Shown piece by piece: positions 24,635-32,565 of a stretch of 64,000 nt of DNA (the first letter of the stretch is position 1; the number at the start of each line of letters is the position of its first letter). The stretch is from Armatimonadota bacterium (GTDB lineage Bacteria; Armatimonadota; Fimbriimonadia; Fimbriimonadales; Fimbriimonadaceae). Location: positions 1 to 64,000 of the forward strand of contig JAIUNY010000001.1 in assembly GCA_020161505.1 (NCBI GenBank), read 5' to 3'. The notes under the pieces were generated by a model. The model was given only the letters and a program-made list of their open reading frames with translations, was not told the DNA's origin and made no database searches. Made by a program: the position numbers and the translations under genes.

Positions 24635-25853
24635 GTCATCCGATCCGCGTCTTCCCGTCACTGTCCTCTCCGGATTCTTGGGTGCGGGGAAAACCACGGT
24701 GTTGAATCACATTCTCAACAACCGTGAGGGGCGGCGCGTGGCGGTGATTGTCAACGACATGAGCGAGGTTAACATCGACAAGGAGTTGATCGCTCAGGGC
24801 GGCTCGAACCTGAGTCGAACCGAGGAGAAACTGGTTGAACTGACGAATGGTTGCATCTGCTGCACTCTTCGGGATGATCTGCTCCAAGAGGTTTCGCGCC
24901 TTGCCCGGGAAGATCGGTTTGACTACCTGCTGATTGAGTCCACCGGGATCAGCGAGCCTCTCCCGGTCGCCATGACCTTCACGTTCGAGGACGAAACTGG
25001 CGCGAGCCTCGGCAAGGTCGCGCGACTAGACACGATGGTCACGGTGGTGGATGCGTTCAACTTTCTGCGCGAAACCGGTCAAGCCGACTACATTCGCGAT
25101 CGAGGAGAGTCGCTCGGCGAGGAGGATGATCGCACCGTCGCCGACCTGCTGATCGACCAGATCGAATTTGCCGACGTCATTCTGCTCAACAAGTGCGATC
25201 TCGCTTCGGACGCCGAGCTGATTGGTCTGGAAGCGCTCATCCGAAAGTTGAACCAGGGTGCCGAAATCGTAAGGGTCGAGCACGGAAAGGTTCCGCTCGA
25301 CAAGGTTTTGAATAGCGGACGGTTTGACATCGAAACGTCTCAGCAATCGGCGGGATGGCTGCGCGAGCTGAACAACGTCCACGTCCCGGAAACGGAGGAG
25401 TACGGCATCAGCAGCTTTGTTTACCGCGCGCGGAAGCCGTTCCACCCGGCGAGGATTCACGCCACACTTCACAACCAGTGGCCCGGCGTGATCCGCAGTA
25501 AGGGGTTCCTCTGGATCGCTCCGTGGAATCGATTTTGCTTCGGCTGGTCGCTCGCGGGAGGGTCGTGTCGATATGAGGTGGCAGGAACTTGGTGGGCATC
25601 CGCGCCGGAGGAGCACTGGCCGCCAGATGCGGAGTCTCAAGAGGCGATTCGAGCTCAATTTGAGGGGGCATTTGGAGATCGCCGACAGGAGATCGTCATC
25701 ATCGGGATCGGCTTGGATCACGAAAAACTGACGTCCATGCTCGATCAGGCCTTGCTCACCGATGAAGAATTCGCCCTCGATCCGAGAGCTTGGAAGGAGT
25801 TCGAGAACCCGTTTCCGAGCATCGAGAGTATGATCGGCGTCCCTGCTGGCTAG
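24633..25853 (+). CDS. CobW/COG0523 family GTP-dependent zinc chaperone
   Basis: The 406-residue G3E GTPase has Walker [10 protein letters not shown] near residue 14, the CXCC metal motif GCICC near 74 (preceded by LVELTN), Walker [10 protein letters not shown], and NKCD near 190 for guanine specificity. The C-terminal CobW domain spans about 250-400. The group delivers Zn to proteins during zinc shortage or serves cobalamin/nitrile-hydratase maturation; the Zur-like operator favours zinc. No cobalamin genes are near. Confidence 0.9.
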   Translation: MSSDPRLPVTVLSGFLGAGKTTVLNHILNNREGRRVAVIVNDMSEVNIDKELIAQGGSNLSRTEEKLVELTNGCICCTLRDDLLQEVSRLAREDRFDYLLIESTGISEPLPVAMTFTFEDETGASLGKVARLDTMVTVVDAFNFLRETGQADYIRDRGESLGEEDDRTVADLLIDQIEFADVILLNKCDLASDAELIGLEALIRKLNQGAEIVRVEHGKVPLDKVLNSGRFDIETSQQSAGWLRELNNVHVPETEEYGISSFVYRARKPFHPARIHATLHNQWPGVIRSKGFLWIAPWNRFCFGWSLAGGSCRYEVAGTWWASAPEEHWPPDAESQEAIRAQFEGAFGDRRQEIVIIGIGLDHEKLTSMLDQALLTDEEFALDPRAWKEFENPFPSIESMIGVPAG

Positions 25854-25965
25854 AAGTCCGCGATCGCCCGCCGCCCGGCCCAAGGCCAATCCCCCGAGCC
25901 CCGAGAGCGCCATCCGTCGGAGCCGAACAAGCAACGGGTCTCTCCCGCCCCGGGCGGCGGGCCGA

Positions 25966-26292
25966 TTAGAGCATCCGGCGCTTGGTGGGTTTCTTGGCCA
26001 CCCGAATCGCCTGCGAGAGCAGCAGCTCGAGTTGCTCGATGGAAACAGCATCCTGCCGGACGAGCACATACGGCCACGTCTCGAAATGGGGAACCTTGTA
26101 GACGACTTCTGGCTGGTCACTGAGCCATGTGTCATGGTCTTCCCAGTCCAAACGAATGGAGAATGCCCCGGGCACACGGTCGGGAGAGAGGATGTGACGT
26201 TCGTTGAAGAACAGGGCTGGCTCACTGTAGTGGGTGCCGAGTTCGCACCCGAGTGAAACGGCCCGAGCAATCACTTCATCCGTCGAGACCAT
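25966..26292 (-). CDS. MmcQ/YjbR family protein
   Basis: The 108-residue protein fits the YjbR fold: an N-terminal helix with a conserved Glu, the segment EVVYKVPHFETWPYVLVRQDAVSIEQL near residue 62, and an ending rich in Lys/Arg. The group has a double-stranded-DNA-binding-like fold, but no clear activity is known. Start ATG 26292 is 6 nt past TAGATT. Confidence 0.82.
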   Translation of the reverse strand: MVSTDEVIARAVSLGCELGTHYSEPALFFNERHILSPDRVPGAFSIRLDWEDHDTWLSDQPEVVYKVPHFETWPYVLVRQDAVSIEQLELLLSQAIRVAKKPTKRRML

Positions 26293-26298
26293 TTCGCC

Positions 26299-26304
26299 AA
26301 TCTA
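26299..26304 (-). promoter_or_regulatory. -10 box TAGATT, leaderless promoter of the yjbR-like gene
   Basis: TAGATT (in GGTAGATT) ends 6 nt before the ATG; the six bases between hold no ribosome site. Confidence 0.5.
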
Positions 26305-26319
26305 CCAAAGATACAAAGC

Positions 26320-26500
26320 GGACGATCAAGCATCGTCCACTAAAGAGGGGCCGCGATTCTCCCGATACATCTACTGGAGCGAAGCACCGGGCGCAACGAC
26401 GTCCACCACACATCAAGCTTCGCCTTCAGCATCCAGGGAAACACAGAAGCTGAAAGAGGGTATGGGCGCTTCGCACGCACGCGGGGCGCCAATTTTTTTT
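26320..26500 (+). terminator. Gap 26293-26634: hairpin and terminator-like element
   Basis: The 342-bp gap before rplY has no gene. It contains a small hairpin GGACGAT/ATCGTCC (26320-26338) and, at 26464-26500, a GGCGC/GCGCC stem around CG-rich loops followed directly by eight T. The latter would end plus-strand transcripts, perhaps those reading on from the COG0523 gene. Confidence 0.5.
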
Positions 26501-26572
26501 CCTCGTCCCTGACGTGATGACCTTCTGGCCCAACGAAGCTTCTCAGGTCCCGACGGCTTGAGGCTACGAAGG

Positions 26573-26578
26573 TATCCT
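26573..26578 (+). promoter_or_regulatory. -10 box TATCCT of rplY
   Basis: GGTATCCT lies 56 nt before the rplY ATG. The leader of about 50 nt has a CCGG/CCGG mini-hairpin and TGGAG 10 nt before the start codon. The same box precedes the tRNA-Leu and RNase P RNA genes in this window. Confidence 0.55.
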
Positions 26579-26634
26579 TCTGAGTCCGGTGCCGCCGGTG
26601 TTTTAAGGTTGCCAGGCTCCTGGAGTGTTGACCA

Positions 26635-27243
26635 ATGGCCACGTTGCAAGTCGAATCACGAGAAAAGTCCTCTTCCGCTGTCGCTCGGCGTCTTCGCCGA
26701 GAGGGCTCATTGCCCATGGCCCTGATCAGCAAGAAGGAGGGCACCAAGACCATCGTCGCCGAGCGCACGTCGGTTCGCGAAGTGCTGTCCACTCTGACCG
26801 GGATTGCAATCTTCGATATGAAGATTGATGCCGACGCTCCGACCAAGGTCATCATGAAGGATGTCCAGCGCGACCCGGTGTCCCGCGAAGTCATCCACCT
26901 CACGGTGATGGAAATCACCGATGAAGATGTGGTGAAGGTCAACATCCCCGTCGTGGTGGAAGGAACGCCGAAGGCAGTGACCAAGCGCGCCGCGACCCTC
27001 ATGGTGCCGATGAACGAAGTTTCGATCCAAGCCAAGGTGAAGGATCTCCCGGAGAGCGTTCTCGTGGACGTGAGCAAGATGAAGCAAAACGACAAGATTG
27101 TTGTCAGCGATCTGCGCGCGTACGAAGGCGTAACCTTCCTGAACTCCCCGAACACCGTTCTCGCGGCAACGAAGCAACTTCGCGGCATGGTCGACTTCGT
27201 GGATGAAGAAGACGCTCCGGCGGAAGAAGCAGTTGCTGAGTAA
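26635..27243 (+). CDS. rplY: 50S ribosomal protein bL25 (Ctc-type, long form)
   Basis: Binds 5S rRNA in the large subunit. The 202 residues comprise the N-terminal 5S-binding domain (ESREKSSSAVARRLRREGSLPMALI, about residues 7-90) and the C-terminal Ctc domain with VVEGTPKAVTKRAATLMVPMNEV near 102-125, plus an acidic tail DEEDAPAEEAVAE. This is the long TL5/Ctc form, not the short E. coli form. Stands alone, with its own promoter and terminator; the usual partner pth is not in the window. Confidence 0.92.
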   Translation: MATLQVESREKSSSAVARRLRREGSLPMALISKKEGTKTIVAERTSVREVLSTLTGIAIFDMKIDADAPTKVIMKDVQRDPVSREVIHLTVMEITDEDVVKVNIPVVVEGTPKAVTKRAATLMVPMNEVSIQAKVKDLPESVLVDVSKMKQNDKIVVSDLRAYEGVTFLNSPNTVLAATKQLRGMVDFVDEEDAPAEEAVAE

Positions 27244-27265
27244 TTTCTGCCTCCGAACGGCATTC

Positions 27266-27305
27266 AAAACTCCCTTAGTTCTGGTGAACTGAGGGAGTTT
27301 TTTCT
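27266..27305 (+). terminator. Bidirectional terminator between rplY and rlmI
   Basis: A 13-bp stem (ACTCCCTTAGTTC with one G-U pair) and TGGT loop is followed by TTTTTT. The A-rich left flank gives a U-run on the other strand as well, so it can end both convergent genes. Confidence 0.92.
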
Positions 27306-27313
27306 TGTCCTCG

Positions 27314-28489
27314 TTAGACTTTTCGAAGCCAGAGCCCTTTGAGGTACAGAGCCTCTGGGAAGCTGATCGGAGCGGGATGATCGACATCCTGGAGAGTGAT
27401 GTCGTCGAGCAGCAGCACGCACCCGCGATCCCCCGCTGCGAGGCGGCATGTCTCCAGGGTTTCCGTGACCCCCATCTGGTACGAGCAGGTGCAGACGAGG
27501 AGCGATCCCCCTGGCTTGAGGTGAGGCAGAGCATGGTAGACCAGCTTCCAGACCGCCCATTTCAGGGAGTCGCGTGTCTCTTTTGTCTTCGAGATTGCGG
27601 GCGGGTCGAGGATGATCCAGTCGAACGGCTCGGAGTCCTCGGGCAGAGCTTCGAGGTACTCGAAGGCGTTTGCCTCCAGGGTGTCCATGGTGAGAGTGTT
27701 CAGCCGAGCGTTCTGGGTTGCAGTTTCGAGTGCGAGAGGCAGAATATCGACCGCCAAAACCTGAGCCCCCGCCGCCGCCGCATGGAGGGCGAAACCTCCG
27801 GTGTAGCTGAAGCAATCGAGCAAACGGTCTCCCCTTTTCACTTTGTCGCGGAGTCGAGCTCGGGCAAGCCGCTGGTCGCAGTAATGCCCCGTTTTCAGTC
27901 CCTCGCGGATCGGCGCGATGAAGTGCAGCCCGTTCTCCACGATTTGCGCGGAATCGGGAGGATTTCCGTGCAGAGCCTCCACGCGGGAATCCAGCCCTTC
28001 CTCCGCTCGGCCCGCCATGTCGCTCTTTTCAAGAAGCGAGGTCAAGCCAAAGACGTCGACCATCGGCGCGATCCAGTGCTCGCGGAGCTTCTCCATCCCC
28101 AAGCTCCGCACCTGCACCACGCCGTGACCATCAAAGATATCGAGAATCAGCCCGGGAACGAAGTCTGCCTCCGAGTAGAGCGCGCGAATGCCGGTGTGTC
28201 CGGCGGCACGCAAACCCTCTCGTCGCGACCAGGCTTCGGTGAAGCGTCGGCGGAAGAATTCAGCATCAATCTCTTCTTTCTCTCGGGTGAGAACGCGGAC
28301 GGGGAAACGGGCCTGGCTGTTGTAGGTGGCGATGCCAAGCGGGTCATTGTCGACGCTGAGGAGCGTGACCAAACCTCCATCTTCGACATCGGCAACTTGT
28401 CGAATCTCCCCCTTTTGAACCCAAGGATAGGCGTTCCGGATCTTCTTTTCTCTCCCAGGTTTCAGCCACACCTTGCCACGTTTCGCCAT
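27314..28489 (-). CDS. rlmI: 23S rRNA cytosine methyltransferase, RlmI-like
   Basis: The 391-residue protein has an N-terminal PUA domain (about residues 1-75: VWLKPGREKKIRNAYPWVQKG), the RlmI/RlmK middle domain, and a SAM-dependent Rossmann fold: GLKTGHYCDQR near 210, LLDCFSYTGGFALHAA near 233 (motif I), LDPPAISKTK near 300 (motif IV), and CTCSYQM near 342 (motif VI, with Cys). It is likely to modify C1962 of 23S rRNA. Start ATG follows TATCCT by 9 nt. Confidence 0.9.
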   Translation of the reverse strand: MAKRGKVWLKPGREKKIRNAYPWVQKGEIRQVADVEDGGLVTLLSVDNDPLGIATYNSQARFPVRVLTREKEEIDAEFFRRRFTEAWSRREGLRAAGHTGIRALYSEADFVPGLILDIFDGHGVVQVRSLGMEKLREHWIAPMVDVFGLTSLLEKSDMAGRAEEGLDSRVEALHGNPPDSAQIVENGLHFIAPIREGLKTGHYCDQRLARARLRDKVKRGDRLLDCFSYTGGFALHAAAAGAQVLAVDILPLALETATQNARLNTLTMDTLEANAFEYLEALPEDSEPFDWIILDPPAISKTKETRDSLKWAVWKLVYHALPHLKPGGSLLVCTCSYQMGVTETLETCRLAAGDRGCVLLLDDITLQDVDHPAPISFPEALYLKGLWLRKV

Positions 28490-28498
28490 CAGGGTGAG

Positions 28499-28504
28499 AG
28501 GATA
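28499..28504 (-). promoter_or_regulatory. -10 box TATCCT of rlmI
   Basis: AGTATCCT ends 9 nt before the rlmI ATG, predicting a leader of zero to three bases. Confidence 0.5.
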
Positions 28505-28541
28505 CTGGAGATCGCCTCGTTCCAGCCCGCCGTGGCCCCGG

Positions 28542-28547
28542 TAGACT
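28542..28547 (+). promoter_or_regulatory. -10 box TAGACT, leaderless promoter
   Basis: GGTAGACT ends 6 nt before GTG 28554; no ribosome site is present. It supports the GTG start of the following gene. Confidence 0.5.
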
Positions 28548-28553
28548 CTTGGC

Positions 28554-29069
28554 GTGGTGGGTTATCGGGAGAAGTCTGAGCGGATTGCGGCCTTGGTCAG
28601 CGCTGACCCCGACATTGACGACCTGCCGCTGTGGCAAGAGTTGTGGCAGGAATACGCCGACCACCTTGATTCCCTCGCAGGCTTTTTCGGCCCCAGCCTG
28701 CTCGAACTCGCTCGTTTCTCGGTCGACGATGGCTTTCCAACCTCTCTTAACCTGCACGAGGGCGTGCTTGAATTGCAACTTTGCGTTGGAGATCTCCAGC
28801 GGGGATACTTCGACCTCGAACTTCGATACCTCGGGGTGGAGATTTCGCCCGACGTAGATCAGGCGCTTCGTGACTGGCTGCTTCAGCGGGAAGACGCCAA
28901 TTGCCACCTCTTCGACCGAACCGAACATGGAGCAATCCGGTATGAGCTGCTCTACCATGCACATCCTGGCTCGATTGTGATTCTCGCCCAAGGCATAGAG
29001 TGGACGTTGCTGCCCCGTGGTGAGCGTGAACCCCGGAAGAGAGGAGTAGCGGGCGCGGAGGGCGGTTAG
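28554..29069 (+). CDS. Hypothetical cytosolic protein
   Basis: The 171-residue acidic protein, rich in Leu/Glu/Asp, has no signal or membrane segment. Blocks such as GYFDLELRYLGVEISPDVDQ suggest an alpha/beta fold. I do not recognise a family. Start GTG 28554 (a second GTG follows directly) is set by the -10 box spacing. The gene after it has its own ribosome site 35 bp downstream. Confidence 0.6.
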   Translation: MVGYREKSERIAALVSADPDIDDLPLWQELWQEYADHLDSLAGFFGPSLLELARFSVDDGFPTSLNLHEGVLELQLCVGDLQRGYFDLELRYLGVEISPDVDQALRDWLLQREDANCHLFDRTEHGAIRYELLYHAHPGSIVILAQGIEWTLLPRGEREPRKRGVAGAEGG

Positions 29070-29103
29070 GTACCCTCGAATCTCTGAACAAGGAGAGACC
29101 TAG

Positions 29104-29682
29104 ATGGATCTGATCGAGTGCCCGAACTGTCTTCAGCGAATTCCTGGCCACTTTGCCGTGTGCCAATTCTGCAACCAGCCGATCCCCGCAAACCTGCGAA
29201 AGGCGGTGCCGAAAGCAAGCATGTTCCAGGATGATGTTGACCACCAAGCGGGGAGTGGGTTCAGCGACGAAGTCGTCTGGCGTGTCTACAACGGCATGGC
29301 GATCTTCTGGATGGTGACCGCGCTTTGGGGAATCTTGGACGTGTTGGTCATTCGCCCCGGCATGGCGGGCCGGGGAATTCCGATTGACGTCTTCAGCGTG
29401 CTCGGTGCGATGATCTTCCTTTTCCGGATCGTCGTCGCGGTGGGTCTCCTTCAACGCTGGGAGTGGGCGAGAAAAGTTGGCACGTGGATCAGCCTGATTG
29501 GGATCATTGTCGGGCTACGGAACACATTGTTGAGCACGGTCACGATCCTCGCTTTCGGACCACTCGGGGTTCTGATCGTTCTCATAGCCTTGGTTGATCT
29601 CGCCTTGAGCGCGGCGATCTTCTGGGCGATTGGCGAGACGGATCGGATCATGGCGCGAGATCGGATGAACTACCGCCGCTAG
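29104..29682 (+). CDS. Membrane protein with N-terminal zinc ribbon
   Basis: The 192-residue protein has two CxxC-type knuckles (CPNC at residue 6, CQFC near 20) forming a zinc ribbon, a soluble spacer to about 55, then four hydrophobic segments (about 63-85, 94-115, 125-150, 152-175). Preceded by AAGGAGAGACC, a good ribosome site, unlike the leaderless neighbours. Function unknown. Its stop overlaps the convergent purK stop by 4 bases. Confidence 0.75.
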   Translation: MDLIECPNCLQRIPGHFAVCQFCNQPIPANLRKAVPKASMFQDDVDHQAGSGFSDEVVWRVYNGMAIFWMVTALWGILDVLVIRPGMAGRGIPIDVFSVLGAMIFLFRIVVAVGLLQRWEWARKVGTWISLIGIIVGLRNTLLSTVTILAFGPLGVLIVLIALVDLALSAAIFWAIGETDRIMARDRMNYRR

Positions 29683-30800
29683 TCTTGCAGAGCCCAGCCG
29701 GCGAGGAAAGCTTCTCGCGCAGCGATGGCTTTGGCCCGGCTGTCCGATCCTGCAACATTGAGGTGCCCCATCTTGCGGCCCGGGCGAGACTCCGCCTTGC
29801 CGTACCAATGGACTCTGGCTTCCGGAACCTCGTGCACGGCGGCTGAGAGCCCGGTCAGAAAATTCCCCGCTTCCTCGACGCCCAGGATGTTGGCCATTGT
29901 GCACTCGCCACCTTCTGGCTCGATCGTGGGCAGGTGGAGAGCGAGCCGAACATGCTGCTCAAACTGGCTAACGCCGCCCCAATCCAGGGTGTAATGCCCC
30001 GTGTTATGAGGGCGCGGGGCGATCTCATTGATCTGAAATGACCCGTCGGTGAGTTCAAACAGCTCGACCCCAAACAGCCCGCGTCCGCCTACTGCCTCGA
30101 CAGCGCTGAGGGCCACCGCGCTGGCATCAACGCCACTCGGAAACACGAGATCGCAGACGTGATTGACCTGGATCGTCTCCATGGTGGGGAAGAATCCGGT
30201 GCCCTTCTCGGATCGATAAACCATCACCGCAAGCTCGCGGACAAACGGGACGAAGCTCTCAGCCATCCAGCCGCCCTGGCTCCAGAGAGCGCGGTGCGAT
30301 TCAAACTCCTCGGTCGTTCTAGCGTAGCGCGTGCCCTTGCCGTCGTATCCCCCAAATCGCGATTTGAGCACGCAGGGAAGTCCAATTTCTCGCAGAGCGC
30401 CGTCGGGATGGGCCGGATCAATCGCGACGGCTCGTGGACTTGGGGCTCCGTAGGAATGGTAGGCCTCGCGCTGGAGAAGCTTGTCTTGGATCGTGGCCAG
30501 GGTGTCGATTCCCGGGGTGAGCCGAACCTCGGCAAATCCGGCTAAACCACATGCTTCACGAATCACTTCGGCGGGTATGAACTCGTTCTCAAGGGTGGCG
30601 AAGTCGCACTGGGAAAGCAGCGATGCCACCGCCGCCGGGTCGCTGAGTGACCCGATGAGCGCCGGAGCGATTTCGCTGGCAGGAGTGGCGTCACCCGGAT
30701 CAAGGCTGAGACACTTGAGCCCCATCCTCTGCGCGGCCATGATCGACATCCGGGCGAGCTGCCCTCCGCCGAGGAATCCGAGGTCAAATCGCTGGCTCAT
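29679..30800 (-). CDS. purK: 5-(carboxyamino)imidazole ribonucleotide synthase PurK
   Basis: ATP-dependent carboxylation of AIR in purine synthesis. The 373 residues begin with the PurK N-domain LGFLGGGQLARMSIMAAQRMG, followed by an ATP-grasp core with LKSRFGGYDGKGT near 140 and FEINEIAPRPHNTGHYTLDWGG-like text near 260, including the conserved NEIAPRPHNTGH. No purE is visible nearby. Its start lies 17 bp inside the formiminotransferase gene, so the two are co-transcribed. Confidence 0.95.
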   Translation of the reverse strand: MSQRFDLGFLGGGQLARMSIMAAQRMGLKCLSLDPGDATPASEIAPALIGSLSDPAAVASLLSQCDFATLENEFIPAEVIREACGLAGFAEVRLTPGIDTLATIQDKLLQREAYHSYGAPSPRAVAIDPAHPDGALREIGLPCVLKSRFGGYDGKGTRYARTTEEFESHRALWSQGGWMAESFVPFVRELAVMVYRSEKGTGFFPTMETIQVNHVCDLVFPSGVDASAVALSAVEAVGGRGLFGVELFELTDGSFQINEIAPRPHNTGHYTLDWGGVSQFEQHVRLALHLPTIEPEGGECTMANILGVEEAGNFLTGLSAAVHEVPEARVHWYGKAESRPGRKMGHLNVAGSDSRAKAIAAREAFLAGWALQD

Positions 30801-31668
30801 ATCCCTCCATTTTCACGATCTGAGCTGCACGGGGATAGACCAGGGAGGACTCACGGGCGAGAGATTCGGGAATCACGCCAATGAGCTCGGTGTAGCCACC
30901 CTCCAAACCTCGCGCCCCTGCCGATTCAAGAATGAAAGCAACCACGGGATTAATCTTGCTCGCGAAGGGCTGGGTGAGGTTTAGACTCACCTGTACGAGG
31001 CCCTGATCGGCCAGCGAGAGCCCGAGCGATCGAACGCCCTCGAACCCTGGCTCTCCTGCCCGGCGGCGCGACCGAATCTCGGCGGCGATCCGCTCAGCGG
31101 CTTCGAGGTTTTCCGAAGGGAAATTCACATTGAGGGCGACCAAGAAATCGCGCCATCCCCAAACGGTAGCTCCGAGGTACGGATGAGCCTGGTTTGGCCC
31201 GAAATCAGGAGTGATCTCTTGCCCCACCAGTGCTCCGAATCCTCCCTTGCGGAGCTCCGGCAAGGATGCCTTCGATCCCGCGCTGGCTGAGTGCTCGTAG
31301 AGGAAAACGGGAATCTCAAACTCCTCCGCAAAAGCCTGGGCGGATTCGATAATCCACTCACCAAAGTGCGGCGAAACCGGGGCAAGGGGAATCCAGGGAC
31401 ACACATCGAGCCCACCGATGCGAGGATGCACCCCGACATGTCGATGCAAATTGATCGCGGGGAGCCAGACCCGGGCCAGCTCAAAAAGGGTCACCAGAAC
31501 CTCTGAGGCATCGCCCGAGAATGCCGTGACGGTTCGATTGTGGTCAAGGTCGGCCTCGGCGAAATGAACCGTGACATCCGCCGATTCCAGCAGATCGAGG
31601 CCCTGGTGAAGGACAGACCTCTCCCGTCCGAGCGACCAGTTCGGAACCGTAAGGACGGGAGTTTCCAT
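30784..31668 (-). CDS. ftcD: Glutamate formiminotransferase-like protein
   Basis: The 294-residue protein contains the two alpha/beta formiminotransferase subdomains without the cyclodeaminase part. Signature segments are VHFAEADLDHNRTVTAF, HRHVGVHPRIGGLDVCPWIP with the catalytic His, and LVQVSLNLTQP. The family moves a formimino (or formyl) group between glutamate and tetrahydrofolate. No histidine-degradation genes are near; coupling to purK suggests one-carbon supply for purines instead, which is inference. Confidence 0.88.
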   Translation of the reverse strand: METPVLTVPNWSLGRERSVLHQGLDLLESADVTVHFAEADLDHNRTVTAFSGDASEVLVTLFELARVWLPAINLHRHVGVHPRIGGLDVCPWIPLAPVSPHFGEWIIESAQAFAEEFEIPVFLYEHSASAGSKASLPELRKGGFGALVGQEITPDFGPNQAHPYLGATVWGWRDFLVALNVNFPSENLEAAERIAAEIRSRRRAGEPGFEGVRSLGLSLADQGLVQVSLNLTQPFASKINPVVAFILESAGARGLEGGYTELIGVIPESLARESSLVYPRAAQIVKMEGYEPAI

Positions 31669-31681
31669 CAGGGAAATGACT

Positions 31682-32446
31682 CTAGAGCGCAGCGATGTTG
31701 TAGCCGGAATCGATGAAGATCACTTGACCGGTGACGCCTTTGCTCAGATCGCTGCACAGATAAACCGCTGAAGTCCCGCATTCGTCTTGACCAAAGGGAC
31801 GCTTCAGCGGGGAGACTTCCTCGACATGCTTGATCTTCTCGTGGAGGCCAGAGACCCCCCGGGCGGAAATCGTGTTGATCGGTCCCGGGCTGAGGGTGTT
31901 GACGCGGATACCGCGCACTCCGAGATCGGCCGCCAGATAGCGCACGGAGCTTTCCAGGGCCGCCTTCGCGACTCCCATCACGTTGTAGTGCAGCGCGGCA
32001 CGAACCGAACCCAGGAAGCTGAGGGTGACGACGCTGGCATCATCCGAGAAAATATCTTCGAACGCCTTGCAGCACGACACCAAGCTGTAAGCACTGATAT
32101 CCACGGCGGTGAGGTAGCCGTTTCGGCTCGTGTCGATGAATCGACCTTGCAAATCCTCGCGCGGGGCGAATGCGGCACTGTGGACGAAGAAATCGATCTG
32201 TCCGAAGCGTGCCTTGAGTTCTTCCGCCACGCGCTCCAGATCGCCTTCCTTGGTGAAGTCGACGACCACGGTGCTGAGTCGATCCCGACCTTCGAGGAGC
32301 TTTTCGACTTTGCCCAGCATTTCGTCGTTGAGTGCACCGACGGCGACCTCGGCTCCGTGAGCATGGAGGGCTTCAACAATCCCCCAACCAATGCTGTTTT
32401 TGTTCGTGACGTTGAGCACCACGCCCTTCTTGCCCTGCAACAACAT
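31682..32446 (-). CDS. fabI: Enoyl-[acyl-carrier-protein] reductase FabI
   Basis: Last step of each fatty-acid elongation round, NADH-dependent. The 254-residue SDR has the FabI-type cofactor segment VTNKNSIGWGIVEAL, SAAFAPREDLQGRF, and the active site YNVMGVAKAALE (Tyr-x6-Lys). The upstream SFLG has Phe where E. coli FabI has Tyr 146, as in InhA. C-terminal GQVIFIDSGYNI fits. Start ATG is 7 nt from TACTCT. Located 13 bp before the formiminotransferase gene. Confidence 0.95.
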   Translation of the reverse strand: MLLQGKKGVVLNVTNKNSIGWGIVEALHAHGAEVAVGALNDEMLGKVEKLLEGRDRLSTVVVDFTKEGDLERVAEELKARFGQIDFFVHSAAFAPREDLQGRFIDTSRNGYLTAVDISAYSLVSCCKAFEDIFSDDASVVTLSFLGSVRAALHYNVMGVAKAALESSVRYLAADLGVRGIRVNTLSPGPINTISARGVSGLHEKIKHVEEVSPLKRPFGQDECGTSAVYLCSDLSKGVTGQVIFIDSGYNIAAL

Positions 32447-32453
32447 GCCCGCG

Positions 32454-32459
32454 AGAGTA
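32454..32459 (-). promoter_or_regulatory. -10 box TACTCT, leaderless promoter of fabI-ftcD-purK
   Basis: GGTACTCT ends 7 nt before the fabI ATG. It would drive the three-gene minus-strand unit. Confidence 0.5.
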
Positions 32460-32548
32460 CCTGCTCCGGCAAAGGCTGTTGGGAATCCTACAGACTTGAC
32501 CGCCCTCAGCGGCCCAGACCGTCACCGAGGATCGCCGGGAATCCTGCG

Positions 32549-32554
32549 TAGAAT
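32549..32554 (+). promoter_or_regulatory. -10 box TAGAAT of the ubiD-family gene
   Basis: CGTAGAAT ends 11 nt before ATG 32566, as in front of sufC; the predicted leader is a few bases long and has no ribosome site. Confidence 0.5.
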
Positions 32555-32565
32555 CAGTCAAACCC

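Noticed and set aside
25854-25965. Minus-strand text RRMALSGLGGLALGR resembling a twin-arginine signal
   Set aside because: No gene continues from it in a sensible way; it runs into the convergent COG0523 gene in a shadow frame. Probably chance, at best a remnant.
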